The notes beneath the pieces are model-generated. The model made no database searches, was not told the origin of the DNA, and saw nothing but the letters and a program-made list of their open reading frames with translations. A stretch of DNA of 64,000 bases from Cyanoderma ruficeps (lineage: Eukaryota > Chordata > Aves > Passeriformes > Timaliidae), in NCBI GenBank assembly GCA_008694505.1, contig VZDJ01000056.1:8538786-8602785 (forward strand), given 5' to 3'. Below are positions 37,319 to 51,080 of this stretch, piece by piece; position 1 is the first letter of the stretch; every line of letters begins with the position of its first letter. Made by a program: the position numbers and the translations under genes.

Positions 37319-39720
37319 TGTTACAAAAAATGTGGACTATAGTTACCATTCTTTGGACAACTGAATAGCTTCAAATATTATGATTACTGTATATTAAGCA
37401 AAATTTCCTTTTTATTACTTAGCAGTGTGAAAACAGAGCAGAAGAAAGAAACAGAAAAGCTCTCCTTCCTAAAACCTTGCTGGCTCTTCTCCCTTGCTCT
37501 GTGTTAAAAGTTAAATAGGATGTTCTGATTATCACCACTCCCAAAACAGATCAGTGGGATTTTTTTGTTCAAAATAATTCCTCCTCCTCTTGCAGCTAGT
37601 CTGTGCCAACAAGTTCAAAATACGGGAAGCTTGACCTTAGCTACAGTCCTTGCTGATGTGCCACACATCCTGCACTGCCCAAGGAGCACAGAGAGCTGAG
37701 GCAATCTGGTGGAGACTTCCGAGCTCTGCCCTTTCCACCAGGGCAGGGACACACCAGGGGAAGAAAAGCCCATGGGGAATCTGATGTAAATTTACTTGAA
37801 GCTAACAGGTTCCACAGATTTCATTGCAATATTGGAGCGGGACCCAAACATGTAACAAATTGGCAAGGAAATAGTTCCCACTGTATATGTGGCAAAAAGG
37901 AGTCCTCACCTCCCAAGCGCTAAAGGGGAAAGTCAAAATCTCTTTCGAATTCTGCCACATTCACCAGTGTATAGTGAAAGAAAACATTCCTCCCTGATCC
38001 CAATGCTGGCGACCATCCAGAGCCCGGAGCACTCTGGGAAATTCCACTTTCTGAACCCCGCTGTGCTACCTAATCACACAATGGGCTACATATGCCATCC
38101 AAGAAAATAAACACAGGTCTGGGAAGCTGTTTGTCCTGCAGGGCTAGGAATGCTCTTCCTAACTTGGCAGGGCAGCATAATCCTCTCTGAAAGGGGAGAG
38201 AGAGCTGCTTGAACTCAAACTGACTAATGAGATTGAAGAAAAGCCCATCAGAAGCTGGCAGAGCCCTTCGCTGGCCCTGCCAGCACACGCCAGGTGACAC
38301 TGCTGGGTACTCTCACTGTGGCTTGTGTTTGTGTCATGAGAGAAGCTAGACCATGGATCTAGACCCCAACCAGGGCCCAAAAGGTGGCTGAGTGGCAGGT
38401 CATACCTCTGAGCTTGTGATTTATAGGGGAGGCTGCTGCCTTGGCTGGTGCCCTGGGCAAAATCCGACCAAGTTTCGACCTTCACCACAGACCATGGGCA
38501 GTTCAGTAGTGACTGAAATTTCCTGTGACTGCAGGTGCCTGGGAAGGGTTTTGTGGTCCATGTGAACTCCAGGCTGAGATCCTGGTATCTCAGTGAACAG
38601 GGAGGGTGGAAGATGGAAGTGGTGGCCTATTGAAGGTTGCCAGTTGGTCAGCAGAAACTGCAAACTGCATCGGCTTTCCTGAGACCCACCTAGTGCTCTT
38701 CTCCTCTTGGCTCCTGAGATCACAACCAAATCCCTCCGAGAACAGGACTTGCATTGATTATAGTAGAAATTGGATCTGGATTTTAAATCAGATTATTAGC
38801 TCTTCTAGCAAGATGAACTGAGCGATACAATTTGATTAAAAATTGTAAAGACCTCCCCTTCCACCTCCCTCGCTCAGTTTTGGAGCAAATGTGTGTTTCA
38901 TGGTAACAGGGAATGAAAGCGTTCCACAAGGGCTTTTTTAATTACAGCATTAATAAAATGCACTATATGTTATTCTCGAAATCTACAGATTTGTTGCTTT
39001 AAACACATCATATTGCTCTCTGAAACACTTGAAACTCTCAGAAGTTTTTAAAAGTGTGTGTTTAGGTTAAGGTTAAGTTGCCCTTGACAGCATTTTTAAA
39101 AAAGATTTGAATTGTTGAATAACCACCTTTCACCCATCCCTAATTGTAATTTAAATGACAATATGCTCCCAATCAATAGCTCTTTGTCACACTTTGAAGA
39201 TCAAGGATGAGATTTCACCCCATGAGTTTACATGGCAAAAGCTTCTTTTTCATAATGCTAAAAATGTTGCATCCTGCTGTTAAAGAAGTATAAGAATACC
39301 TGCTCTCAAATAATTAGTTTTGAATAAAAGCATTTAAGTCATACTTTATAGCCATTAATTTGAAACAATTCAAAGCCCTTCATTTCTGCACTTTGTTCAC
39401 AGCCAAGTATTACAATAGGTATTTTAGCCAATTGGGGGGAAAAAAAATCAGTTACAGCAAGATAATTTGAACAACTTAAGTTGGGTGATACTGTAAGAGG
39501 AGGGTTTTGAGTAACTATAGCTTCATGTTGCATCAACTCCATTTCTGTACATCTCTGCAAGTGGAAAATTGAAAAGCTTTTAATGGTGATCACTGGGTAT
39601 GTGTGACTTTGCAGCTTTGTGTGCTTGTTTAACAGGTACATATGGGGGCACGTGGCTGTTTCTCCAGTTGTGGGTATAAAAACAGGAGTTATTATGTAGG
39701 GACCACTCAAAAAGCTAATA
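37319..39720. other. Non-coding, nothing recognised
   Basis: Mixed composition, GC-richer at about 37.6-38.7 kb with overlapping chance frames on the minus strand (38159-38729). The rest is AT-rich. No domain or named repeat was recognised. Confidence 0.5.
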
Positions 39721-39750
39721 TTTTATTTTATTTTATTTTATTTTATTTTA
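39721..39750 (+). repeat. Pentanucleotide microsatellite (TTTTA)6
   Basis: Six perfect copies of TTTTA, likely length-variable between individuals. Confidence 0.97.
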
Positions 39751-40736
39751 TTTCTAGAACTAAACCCTTTCTCAGAGTCCTAGGCAAAGGCCAGGCCTCT
39801 GCTGTGCTCGGTGTTATGAAACGCCGAACAGAATGATGGTCTTTGTCAGAGAGTGCTTACAATCCTTGTTTTTAGTTAGAGCGGCGAAATGTTTTAAGAA
39901 GGATAAAGTCTGGTCTGTTTCTATGTTGTCCTTGGTAAACCCAATCTAGTCTGGTCTCAAAAACGGAGCAATTCTGCTGGTTGCCAGGGAGAATACATAG
40001 GTATCCAATGAGTCATGGTCAAACATACGGCCATTATTAGACCACAAACACAGGAGGAGAAAAAAAGATTTCATTTGGACCTGTTGTCCCTGCCGAGCTG
40101 GTGAGGAGGAATAACAAATAAGCGAGTGGAGGAGGTTGCTCTTTAGGTATTTATGAGGAGCTTCTCTCCCTGTGGGGATAGACTGGGGAAAAGCAGAAAT
40201 GTGCACGTTGGAAAATTTAACTGGAGCAAAGGAGGCTGCGTCACGGTGTAACCAAGAGCACTTAGTACACTTTAATGGCAAACTAGAGACAATGGGAAAG
40301 AGAAGCTGAAGCTGTAACGGGCTTTACTGAGTACAAAGAACTTATTTTCATTTTGGAAGAGACGGGGCAATCAGAAGACAGACACAAAGAGAGAAGTGAT
40401 TAAGTTTTGTGTCAGAGCGGTGTTCTCCGTGGCGGCGTCACAAATGAGCACGTTCATCCAGACCAAGAAAAAGGATGCTGAAGGAACAGGACACAGGGTG
40501 CTGAGCATGGCTGTGTTTCTGTGGCTCAGCTGTAAAGGTCATGTCTGAGAATTGTTACGTGGAAATGTTTTGCAAGACTGGGCCCACATGTATAAATTTA
40601 GAGAAAAAATCTCAATTAAAATTGCAGCACAAGTTCTTACTTTTAACTGTGGGCTTGCACAAATACAGAGTTAAAACCAAATGATGGAGAAAAGGAAAGA
40701 AAATGAATTTTTGGAGTCTTCTTTAAACAGAAAATG
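39751..40736. other. Non-coding, nothing recognised
   Basis: Mixed composition, with a small CpG cluster at 40418-40452. The 111-codon minus-strand frame at 39946-40281 is unrecognised. Confidence 0.5.
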
Positions 40737-40790
40737 TATAGAATCATAGAATTATTTTTTTTAAAAAGACTTTCAGAACATGTATTATAA
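40737..40790 (-). repeat. Probable very short CR1 LINE 3' end
   Basis: TATAGAATCATAGAATTA matches the reverse-complemented CR1 terminal octamers. The next bases (AAAAAGACTTTCAGAACATG) can be aligned with the AAAAGACCTCTAAGATCATC block of avian CR1. A T run replaces the segment between them, so the call is tentative. Confidence 0.5.
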
Positions 40791-43700
40791 AATAAATAAT
40801 TCGCACTTGGGCAAATCATCTTCTCCTGAGTTATCCTTTAGTGAAGGCTTAGGAAACCGATTGATTTTACCCCTGCACTGATTTTTGGCTGGACTGGAGC
40901 AGGAGAAAGTTTTGGTGTTGAACTCTTCCTGTCTGGGCTGCTTAGTGGAAGATTTGGGGAGCATCAGCTTATGCTTGGGGTCCCACTGAATTGTGCCATG
41001 CCCAAATACAAAGCACCAAAATATTGCCCTGGCATTGCACTTTATGCACAGTGATCTCAGGATATGGTATAGCTGGGAATGGCTCTGGCTATTCACAAAG
41101 CCTTTCTGTGCTCCAAGTTTTCCTACATATAAAACAGAGGCAATAATATTTCCAGCTCTGACACTAGTGGATAGGGAATTTATACTTTTGAACATTAATT
41201 TGTGAGAAAATATATTGGTACAAAATATTGGTTCTGTTCGCATTGTTCCTGGTTATTAACCCTATTATTGGTCATTGCATCTGTATACTCAAAACACAGG
41301 GTTTATTGATGGCTTTTATTTCCTATATGTGTCATATAAATGCCTTAACAGATGAACAGGGCAGTGAAAATGATAGGGTACTTCAGAACAGCTAGAAGTC
41401 ACTGCTTCTTTAATAAAGCTTTGGTTTTGTATGTCGGGAGAGATGGAATTCACACCCCAACCTATGCACAGCTGCAAGCCCTATTAAGTGAAACCTCTCC
41501 TAAATTTAGATCCAATGGCCTCAGCCCTGGCCAGCTTCCAAAGACCATAGAGGCCTGTTCCACTCCTTCCACATCCCCCTCCCAGTGTGCCACAAGCATC
41601 GTGCCATCAAACCCTTTCCTCAGTAGTGGGAAGAACCAGTGCAGGGTTTAGGGGCTTGGAAGGTGCAGCAAAGTCTTCCTGAAAAGAGGGTAATTTTCAC
41701 TTGTGAAAGTCAGTCAGTGAGAGAAGACAGCAATCACTGTTGCTGTTCAAAAGCCGTATAATCATTTTCTTGTGTACTGTCACTTTAAATAAAAAGGGCC
41801 TTTTTTTTTTTTTCAAGTAGCCCTAAAGACAGCACTCATGTGGTGAGCAAGCCTGAGCCATGTTCAGACAGAGCATTTTAACAATCAGGAGAGTCCTGAT
41901 GCCTGGGAGTTGCCTGGGATTGCATGTTAACAGTAAGCCAAATCATCAAAATGCAGCTTGAGTAGGTCCAGTGAGGGTGTATTATATTGCAACAATTGTG
42001 CCTGTTGGAGCTAAGGTTGAGTGGGCATTCCTATTATAAACCCCAACTGGTAGGGTTGAGTATTTTGACCACATCAGATAGTGTCAAGTGAAACTTCTCA
42101 TACGAATTGACACCCAAATACTTGTAACCTCCCTTACAAACAGGATCAAGCTCTTCCCCTTCCACCTACTCCTCTTCCCAGTCTACACTCGCTTTTGTAA
42201 CTGGGTCATTCTCTCCCAACATGAATGGATTAAAAAACTGTAGATATTTAGTTTAAAGAACTCATGACTAACAGTGCCCGATTGTTGGTGTGGGTTTCAC
42301 ACCCATGTGCTTGATGTCACACCCATGTGCAATGGCCACGCAGACCAAACCTTGGCCATTGTGTCACCAGGAAATATTCTGTGACCCATCAGGCTCTCAG
42401 TGACAGTCAAAGGGTGGCATGGCAGTGATATTGCATTTCACCAGGCAGCCCTTACTAAACTGGTAGAAGCTCAGCACTGGGGCACACTTCCTGTCTGCAG
42501 GCAGAAAGTTTCCCAGAAGGTTTTGCCAAAGTGCTCTGAGTGTGCACGTGTGAACAATGTGTCACAGGCCTGTAGAGCTGAATGCCACTAGCAGGGACTA
42601 GAGGGGCCCAAAACTTAACAGGATTAAAGAAAAAAACATGAACTTGGATAAAACTTAATAAAATTATCCTATATTACGTTGCTGAAGTTTTCAACACGGT
42701 TTTCTGGATGGGACAGAGGATTGTGCTGCTACCAACATGAGTTAGTAAAGAATTAGAAATGAATTTTCTTCATAGGAGAGAGACTCTTAACTTGATTTAG
42801 GAGAGCAGATACTTCAGTGGTGAGGGTGCAGATGAGAAATTAAACCCCAGAGTGCTGTGCCATTTCCCTGTGGTCATGAGGAAGCTGAGCAGGCCTAGAT
42901 CTTTGCAGATATTGAGGACTTTACCCCTCAGCAGTCTCTGGGGACTTTGAGTGAACATTTCCAAGGACAAGACCTTAGTCTATAGAACCCCTCTCTCCCT
43001 GTGGAAAGTGAAGAGCCCAACGTTTACCTGCAGTGCTGGAGTGGACAAGCCTGTTCCATCAGTAAAGAGCTGAATGAGTCAGGGGTTGAGTAGGAAGAGA
43101 GGGAGAGGAAAATCCTCCCCCTGATAAATTGCTAACACGCTTTTGCAAAAGATTTAAGATACTTGATGGCATCAGGATAATTTTTGTGTGTCAGAATTGC
43201 TAAATATTCAGATGTCTGTTTTTTGCCAAACCCAATGTGTAAAAGCAGATGAGAGATACTTTGCAAACTTTTAAAATCACCTACAGCGCTTAAGATGTTG
43301 AAGGTAGATTAGATAAGACTAGCAAAGTTATTTGAACATAAACATTTATTTAAAAAATATCCTCTGCTTTGCTGAGCCCACAAACATTGTATAAATAATA
43401 CACAGTTCATGAATAGGAATGAACAGACTTGTACCCCTCACTGGTATGGATTTATATTCTGCACCTGCCAGGACTTTATTAACTCTCCTGAAAACAGTGG
43501 TATCTCTGCAGAGAGATCTAAAGGAAGTTGTTCTTGAGAATATGCCCCTGAAGCTCAAACTTCAGGTATCAATGGATAGATTTACAAGTGTGTCTAGGCA
43601 ATTAGAAAAGAGAATACATGACTAGTCATATTTATAAAAGTTAAATAAGTTAGGGGCCTGTCTGCTGTCCTGGGCTCTGTCAACATCCTTTGATACATTC

Positions 43701-44759
43701 ATGCATTTCAGGGTCATAAGGAATTATATTCTTATTCTGCAAAGAATTCTACCTGTGCTTAACTGGATGTATGCAAATAGTCCTTAGTGGGACTGCTCAT
43801 ACAAGTAAAGTATTTACGTATCTGTAGGAGCTGGCGAACATTACAGAATGGGTCTAAACTACCGTCTTTTTGACCACATTTTAAGTGTGGTCCAACTTCA
43901 GAGGTAGCTGATTTCATGCTGGTGATGAAAAAAGTTCATAGAAAAAGCCTGCCTGGGACTTGGTCTGAGCTTGTTTGTCACATTGTTTTGAATCTACCTT
44001 CTTTGCAACCTTCCCTGGGCACTCCCAGGGGTCTGTCTGAGCGCTGGTGGCTACAAAGCCTTCTGCTAAAATAGAAGTCTCAAAACAATGCGTTGACTTT
44101 CCTAGGCAGCTGGGGGGTTAAAAGAAAAGAAAGCTGTGTAGGAACAGCTGTCCTGGAATTTGTTCAGTGTGCTTTTCTCTATCTCTGTCATCTAGCTTGG
44201 TGAAAAAACAAACAGCAAAAACCCCCAAACCCTCATCTTGTAAGTCCACAGGTGCATCAAGAATCTGAGTCTCAAACAGGGGAAAGGAAGAAAGTTTTGG
44301 AATCATTTCGCTGCTGAAATGCAGCCCACATTCCACAAAACATGGATTACTTCAAGCTTCTTGCTAATTGACCCTATGTCTGTTGTTTGGGCAAATACCT
44401 AATGAGTCAATTATGAGCACATACATCATCATTTGTAAGGTATTTACTGTTTTATAAGTTTTAAAATGGAAATAAGTTATTAGCTTTCAAGTACCTTTTA
44501 ATCTTGATATTAATAACAAAGAGAGATACATTTGTCTCTATACATTAATAATCTGAGGTTTAATACTCCATTTGATCAAAAGGAACATCAAAATGATCTT
44601 GTAACATCTCAAAATGCAGCCTGTGTGTGCAGCAAGGTGATGGGGTAGAGAGAAGTTCCCCATCAACTTCGTTGCAGAATCAGGATGGAAATCCCAGTGA
44701 CACAGTCAGTTATTGGATGACATGGGGACTCCTGCAGATCAGATAACAGCAGGAAATGT
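40791..44759. other. Non-coding, nothing firm
   Basis: Mixed DNA. The largest frame is 152 codons on the minus strand (40785-41243), beginning inside the CR1-like tail and unrecognised. Other items are a 13-T run at 41801-41813 and a direct/inverted repeat cluster at 42298-42361. The 68-codon ATG frame at 43419-43625 looks protein-like in composition but matches nothing I know. Confidence 0.5.
42298..42361. repeat. Direct repeat plus hairpin
   Basis: The 13-mer CACACCCATGTGC occurs at 42298-42310 and again at 42318-42330. The second copy runs straight into an inverted repeat, CAATGGCCA (42330-42338) with TGGCCATTG (42353-42361), separated by 14 bases. It may be a small local duplication with chance pairing. 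Confidence 0.8.
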
Positions 44760-44945
44760 GCCAAGCAAAAAATAACACCGATGCGTTTTTATTGCTGTTA
44801 GTGCATTTTAATATGATTTTCTTTTGTTAAATGTAAGAAATCTAGGCAGATGAAACGTTTGGAGAGCTGTGACTGGTGCGGTGGATATGGAAAAGAAAAC
44901 AAGTTAATTGATGGGTTTGGTTGTAGTTTTATTATGACCAAAATG
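44760..44945. promoter_or_regulatory. Candidate conserved non-coding element
   Basis: A repeat-free AT-rich block with CpGs near 44779, 44784, 44856 and 44879 and a GTTAATTGATGGG segment near 44904. The texture is similar to the other candidates. There is no direct support. Confidence 0.27.
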
Positions 44946-47900
44946 CAAATATGTGGCAACTGGGTTGGAAATGAGTATGAGAACCCTGGGAGAAGTAGCA
45001 GTAGGAGTAAGGGGTAACAAGGAGAGGATTATTAATACACTAAATTCATGCTAAGGAAAGTATTTTTGGCTTTTTTAATATGGGAAAGTGTGAAAAGATC
45101 TGTGACGTCTTTGGGGTAGAAATTACTTGACAGGTGATTGAAAGAGAAGATTGTAAAGATCCTTTCTACCAAAATGGTCAATGATATCTTTGTAGAACCA
45201 TCTCCCCTGGAAAATATCAAGTATGGCACACTCTGATTGAAACATTTCATCCTGTTACAGTAAAAGCACCAGAATCACTGTTTCTTCTGTGTAAATTCAA
45301 GTACCTTAGCCAGAGTGTTGGACATAGTTAAGCTCTAAGGGACAGGAAAATCCCTATAAACAAGCCCAAATCAAGGATTGCTGTACTGTTAACAGAATCT
45401 GTGGAGCATAGGGATCCCAGCAGCTCCCTCAGGTAGGGTGGACACTCTGGGGTGGGAAAGAGGAGAGCTTTGGGAAGCCATCCCAGATGCCAAGGCGAAA
45501 CATTGGTGGGGCAGAGGGCACAGCAGCTGCTCCACTTCCCTCCTGTCAGGCGGGTTGGGTTTCCTTTGGCCCCCTGGGAAAAGCACTTCACACCATGTGG
45601 AAACTCCATATGAATGAAATCCTCTCGCTTTATGCATAGCCCTCCAAATTATCCTTGTATGAAATCAGATGCACAACTCAGCCTTGGTATATTTAATGCC
45701 GCGTCTCCTTTTCTGCTTTTCTCTCTCTGTGCCTTATTTCTCATGCCAGACTTATTCTCCCTTTGTTTTTATGGGTTTTGCAGCAGTAAATCTGGCTGTT
45801 GTTTAGCAAGGAGAGCTGTAGCTTGAATCAAACCTTAGTTACAGACTGTTTCTTTTTGTTGTTAGACACTACCCGCCTCATACTCTACCTGGCCAAAGCT
45901 GCCAAGTTTTGGATTTCCTAGAGGAGGCTTTTTATTCTGTCATCTTGTCTGCACATGTACACACAACCTCCAATTATATAATAGGTGAACTCACTGTTGT
46001 GCTATTGTACATTTTCCTCTTTTTACAAGCGAACTGCACTGACACTTTTTTGTGTTTCGAGTCTATTGTTACCTTGTGCTGGGGCTGCAGCCCTGAGATT
46101 TCCTCGAATCTTCACTTTTCCCACACCTAATCAAGAGCTTATTTTTAGCATGTTTTTTTTTTCACCCCCTCTGCTTTTTCAGTTTAAAACCTCTAAAATA
46201 CTAAAAATGGTCAGGCCAACACAACCTCTCTAAACACACTGAGCGTTGCGTAATCTTAGGGCACGTTGTCCGCCTGCCCAGGATGGCAGAACAGACTCAG
46301 CAGTGGTGAAAGAGCTCAGCGTGTTAAAAAAAAAATCTAAAAAACAAGGAAGAGGTGATTCCCTTGGTGCTGCTTTCAGGCTCAGCTTTCTGAGGAAGCT
46401 CCTGGAGGGAGCACCATGTTGTCATCAAAGCCTCCAGTGTGCAATTTGTACCTGACAGCGAGGAGGAGGAGGAGGATGGGCTTCCCCTTCCAGCCACACA
46501 TGGTGTGTGGGCACGAGGCTTCCCGGAGCTGGGCTCTCAGCTGGCACACATCTGCCTGGGCACAGCTCCTCTCCTTCCCAGCATATCCAGAGAGATGAGC
46601 CTGTTGCAAACCAGCTCTTTGTCAAGAGATGGTTTCTTGGAAAAGTGACCGCGCTTTTCTGGTCGGAGGAGCGGAAAGATGCAATCTCTGCCCCTGACCA
46701 GCCTCGGGATCATCACTCTCTGCAGACCACATAGGAGGAGGAAGGGGAAAAACAACTGCAAACAAACAAAAATGGAGTGAGGTGGCTGAGACCAAATTAG
46801 ATTAATTAGCTCCAGGCTGTTTTGTATGTTTATATTTAATTTAGGTTTAGCTACTTCAAAGTTCGCATAGTTTTACTTAATAACTTTTCTATAACTTATT
46901 ATTTTCAGATGTTGGCAGGTAGACAAGATGTGAGTCACCTGGAATATGAGGCTAAATAAGTAATACTCACTGGCAGGGTTTTGACCATGACTGATTACAC
47001 TTCTCTGTCTTCTGTGTTAGAAAAATATAGCTTCAGAAGGAAAAAAGTCTACTTTTCTCACTTCTCCTACCATTTTATGTTGAAATGTCCGTGGGGTGGG
47101 TTAGATTTCATACATGGCTGTCTAGCTTTCAAAAACTTTCAATCTTTAATCTGCTGCTTAATGGTTAGTACATCCTGTAGCATACCAGCTCTTTATTATT
47201 TCATTTGACCTCTTTTGTGAACCTAAGAAGGTCCACAAGACCTGTTTGTTTATGAGCAGGGCGGTCTAGAGGTTAGTGGTCTTAAATCACAGAGGAGAAA
47301 ATGAATGGGCAGCTCTTTACTTGGGATAATAAAATTGTTGTCACTCCAACTATAGATTTTTGTAGGTTATTACATTAGTTAAATAAAATACTGCCTCATC
47401 AATGCAAATTCCAGTTCCGGCTAGTCCCGATGTTGGCTGTAGAAGCAGGAATTCATTCATATTGCTGGCAGTAAAAAGGAATAAAATTGTGTTTGACAGG
47501 AGTGGAGAGTTAAGATCATAACTTTTCAGAACCAATAAGGGTTCATGGAAAAATATATACTTGGGAAGAACAAAACCCTAATCACAGGCATTGCTTACTG
47601 GAGGTCTACAGCTGTGACAAATGGTGTGATACTCATGAATATGCAAAGTTCTTTTCAGCCTGTAATTATAAGAATCATTGAGCCTATGTATGCATTTCAT
47701 AGGAAGCCTCAGTTGCATAAAGCAGCAGATGTATTTTGGTGACAACAATCAATAGCAAGAGAGAAACTCATCATACTCCCAGGAGCTCAGCCCGGACCTG
47801 CCAGGCTGTTTTTCCTCTAGATTTCCAAATCCTTCCATGAATTTGCACCTCTGGATTCGTGTGTTTCTCTCTGCCCTCAGAGGGAAACATACCCAGTGTT

Positions 47901-50640
47901 TCCACCACCCTCCTTGACACCCAGTCAGATACACCAGCTCCCCTCCTTTACCTTCTCTCCTATTATCCCATGCCCACCTTGGAGAGAGTGAAATAAAATG
48001 CTGCTGTCTCCAAGCCCTTCCTCTTCCAGACAGAAATGGTCTGTCATCCCAAAGCAGCACCAAATATTTGCAGAGCAGCAAACCATTGGATTATTTGATT
48101 TGATTTTTCTGCTGGCATTTTATTTGAAGAGCTTACTTCCTTCTGGAGATGAAATAGCCACAGAATCTATCATCTAACACCTCTTTCCTACTGATGTGTT
48201 TTGCAGATGAGGCCCTGGCTGGACCAAATTCAGCAGCAGTGGCTGGAGACGCAACCCCACATGTGCAGGTCAGCGCTGAGTGCAGGTAGGGTTAAATTTG
48301 AGTTGTAGCTGGCAGAGATGGGACTTGGCCTCTGCCTCCAGGCACTGCTTCTTGGATATGTCAGGGAGTCACTGATGGATGGAGGAGAGGTGTGTCTGCT
48401 AAAGATTTGCCTTTCACTATTCAAAGAACCTAGAAAAGTCTAAATTCAAGAGTCACGCAACAGATGCTACATCTTAACCTTTTTAGCCCTAATGAAATCA
48501 TCTCCAAAACCAAAAAGCTGAGAAAGAGATGAACAAATCTTGATAGAATCAGAATCAAGTGAGACATAAGAGAGAGGTAACTATGACACCTATAGCAGCT
48601 TATCATGGAGGAAGATTATTATTACTTTGTTATGTGCATCTGGGGACAGAGGCAGCTGTTTGTGTTTCCTAAATATCACCCTGGGACTAACATCTCCCCA
48701 TACCAATGTAAGCATATACTTTACAAATTGAAATGCCTGTTTATCAGCAATATCAACGTTTCGGTGTTTATGGCAGGTTTATTTTGGCAGTAAATTATGT
48801 TGCTCACGTTGGTCTTGATAAAAAGCATTCAGATGTAGTGTGTGTTAGGAAGGAACATCTCAGTATTTTGCACCTTGTTTTCACTGTTCCCTTGTCTGTT
48901 TTCACAAGATTTCTCAAAGTTTCTTTATACCAGGGGCAAAGCTTTTGTGAAAACCATGGGCCCGTGTCTCCATGGTCAGTTACAGGCAGAATTAAACTCT
49001 TATTCAGATGTTATGAAGGTGACCATCAAAATTTCTACAGGTTGTTTGGAGTTAACAGCAAATGTCTGAAAGAAACATATATTTTCTGCCCTTCAAAAAA
49101 TCACCTGGAAGGCATAAACAGGCTATCATGACAATTGTTATTGTATAGTTTAAGACTCTTTAGGAAATGGCTCTTTTTAGGGAAAAGGCAATAAAATTTA
49201 TGTGTTTAAGAACAATAGGATATTTAAATATTGAGTAAAATGTACCATATGAAGAGAAATTGTATTCCAAGGGGCTTCATTGTGTGTTTTCAGGGTCTCT
49301 TGGCTCTTTGTTCTTCTTAGCCTAAATGAGACAAAATACTCGTTCTTAGACAGCAATATACTCATTTTGTAAGAAAAATCTGTGGGTTCTGGCATAGCCA
49401 GCCTGTGTCAGAAGGTAGCATGTGAGATATGGGGAGTCACTGTGCTTCCAACTGTAAGCCATCCATTTCTTTCTCTTGAGAAGTCGGGATCTAGCCCTCA
49501 GTACACACCTGCCCTGGGAAGAAAGGAGGCACCTTGCACCTCTTCATGTGGCTGTATCACAGGGCAGACAGAGCAGACTCTGTGCCAGAACCATTATTAT
49601 TTTCCCTAGGCTGGGGGAAAATATTTGCCCTCATTATCTGCACAAATTGAGCCAGGAGAGGGGAGGGAGCAATGAGAAGGGACGTTGGGATGCCCTGAGT
49701 TTGGGCAGAAAGGAAGTGACAAAGACCTCTAAAGCCACCAGCGTGGTTCAGGCTCTGTGGCATCACAGCCGTGTCTCACACCTTGCTCAGGACTCGTGGC
49801 ATTTTAGCACCTTTAAACTGTTGACTTTTTGCATGCCAGAGTCAGATGGAGAGCTGTACATCCTCATGGCTGGATGGATGTGCTAAGCATGGAAAAATGG
49901 CCCTAAAATACAAATGAGTGACCTGTGGTGTAGCAGAAGGGGATCTTGTCATGCTGAGTGCTGTGCAATCTGTTGAAAGCAAGCCTTCATATTGATTAAC
50001 TACCTTCTTTCTGCTGCCATAACATAACTGAAATCCAATATGTTACATAAATAAAAATCCTTCTGGTTATTAAGGGGTCATTTATTTGGGGAAAAATGTC
50101 CACATGAGTGTACAGCCCTTACTCATTCTGGATGGAAATGATAAATAATTGGGGTTTATGCAGAAAACCCACTGGGGGTAAAAGACTGCAGGTGGAAGGC
50201 TCAGAGTTGGGGTGGCTTGGTGTCCCTGATTTTCACCCTGGCAGCACCTCCTACTCCCAGAATTTCTGCTCCCTGCTGGGACCCCCAGGCCAGGTGAGAG
50301 CTGGGCAGCTCCAGTGGTGGTTGCTGGACACAGATAGGGCAGGCAGAGGCAAAACTCTTGATAACGACCCCAACACCTGATTTTTTAGGCATGAGCAGCC
50401 CATAGATTTCCAAAACCTGACAAACAAAAGGCAGAATTTAGCCTCAACCACAGATTTGCTGCTTGGCCCATTTGTACAATTCAATTTCCAATAAGCTGCG
50501 TTCTCTAATCACAAGACTTCTAATCTTCCACCACCTAGTCACCGATTTTGAATTCAAATTTCCTTCTTTTTGTCTGTATTTAAAAAATAATAATAATCAT
50601 TTTCCATCTATTGCAAATAACAATACAGATCCACGGACTG
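44946..50640. other. Non-coding, nothing recognised
   Basis: Mixed DNA, GC-richer at about 45.4-45.6, 46.25-46.75 and 49.4-50.4 kb, where overlapping chance frames cluster on both strands. It contains a short (AGG)5 run at 46461-46475. No protein family, named repeat or RNA gene was recognised. Confidence 0.5.
46461..46475 (+). repeat. Trinucleotide run (AGG)5
   Basis: Five perfect AGG units. Confidence 0.95.
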
Positions 50641-51080
50641 AATGCTGAAGTTGTAATTCAATCTCAGGCTTTGGCTGCCATTCATTGATACCTCGAGCTG
50701 TGCTCTTATTATTTATGACATCAGCAGAAACTCTCAATTGAATTGCAGCCTTATATTTAATTAGGGACTATGTATTATTTTGTATGCAATATCCAGAATT
50801 AAAAATAGCCCCTTTCCAGGGTATAATGGGGAAAAGGCAGAAAAGTTTGAATATATATTCTAATTGATATTTCTTGTACTTATTCTAAAAGTAATCAAAA
50901 CGTATGTTAAATATTAATTATAATATTTTTACTGCATTGTGCACCCTGATTTATTGCTGCCTCTTTTGGTTCACTTTTTAATTACTGTACATTATAAGAA
51001 AACTAAGGGGGTTTTAAATAGAAAAGTTATTTAGCATTAAAATTAATGTATAATTCAATATCAATCTTCATAGTGAATGT
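50641..51080. promoter_or_regulatory. Candidate conserved non-coding element
   Basis: A long repeat-free AT-rich block with several homeobox-like A/T cores: TTTAATTAGGG near 50756, TTCTAATTGATA near 50858, ATATTAATTATAATA near 50911 and TTTTTAATTACTG near 50976. There are also paired TCAATTGAATTG words near 50734. No open frame longer than chance crosses it. Confidence 0.38.

Noticed and set aside
36967..37368. 133-codon frame
   Set aside because: Most of it is the reverse complement of a CR1 3' untranslated region.
40785..41243. 152-codon minus-strand frame
   Set aside because: Its end overlaps a CR1-like tail, and the peptide has no recognisable family or motif.
43419..43625. 68-codon ATG frame with protein-like composition
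   Set aside because: Too short, no family resemblance, and an equally long frame lies on the opposite strand.
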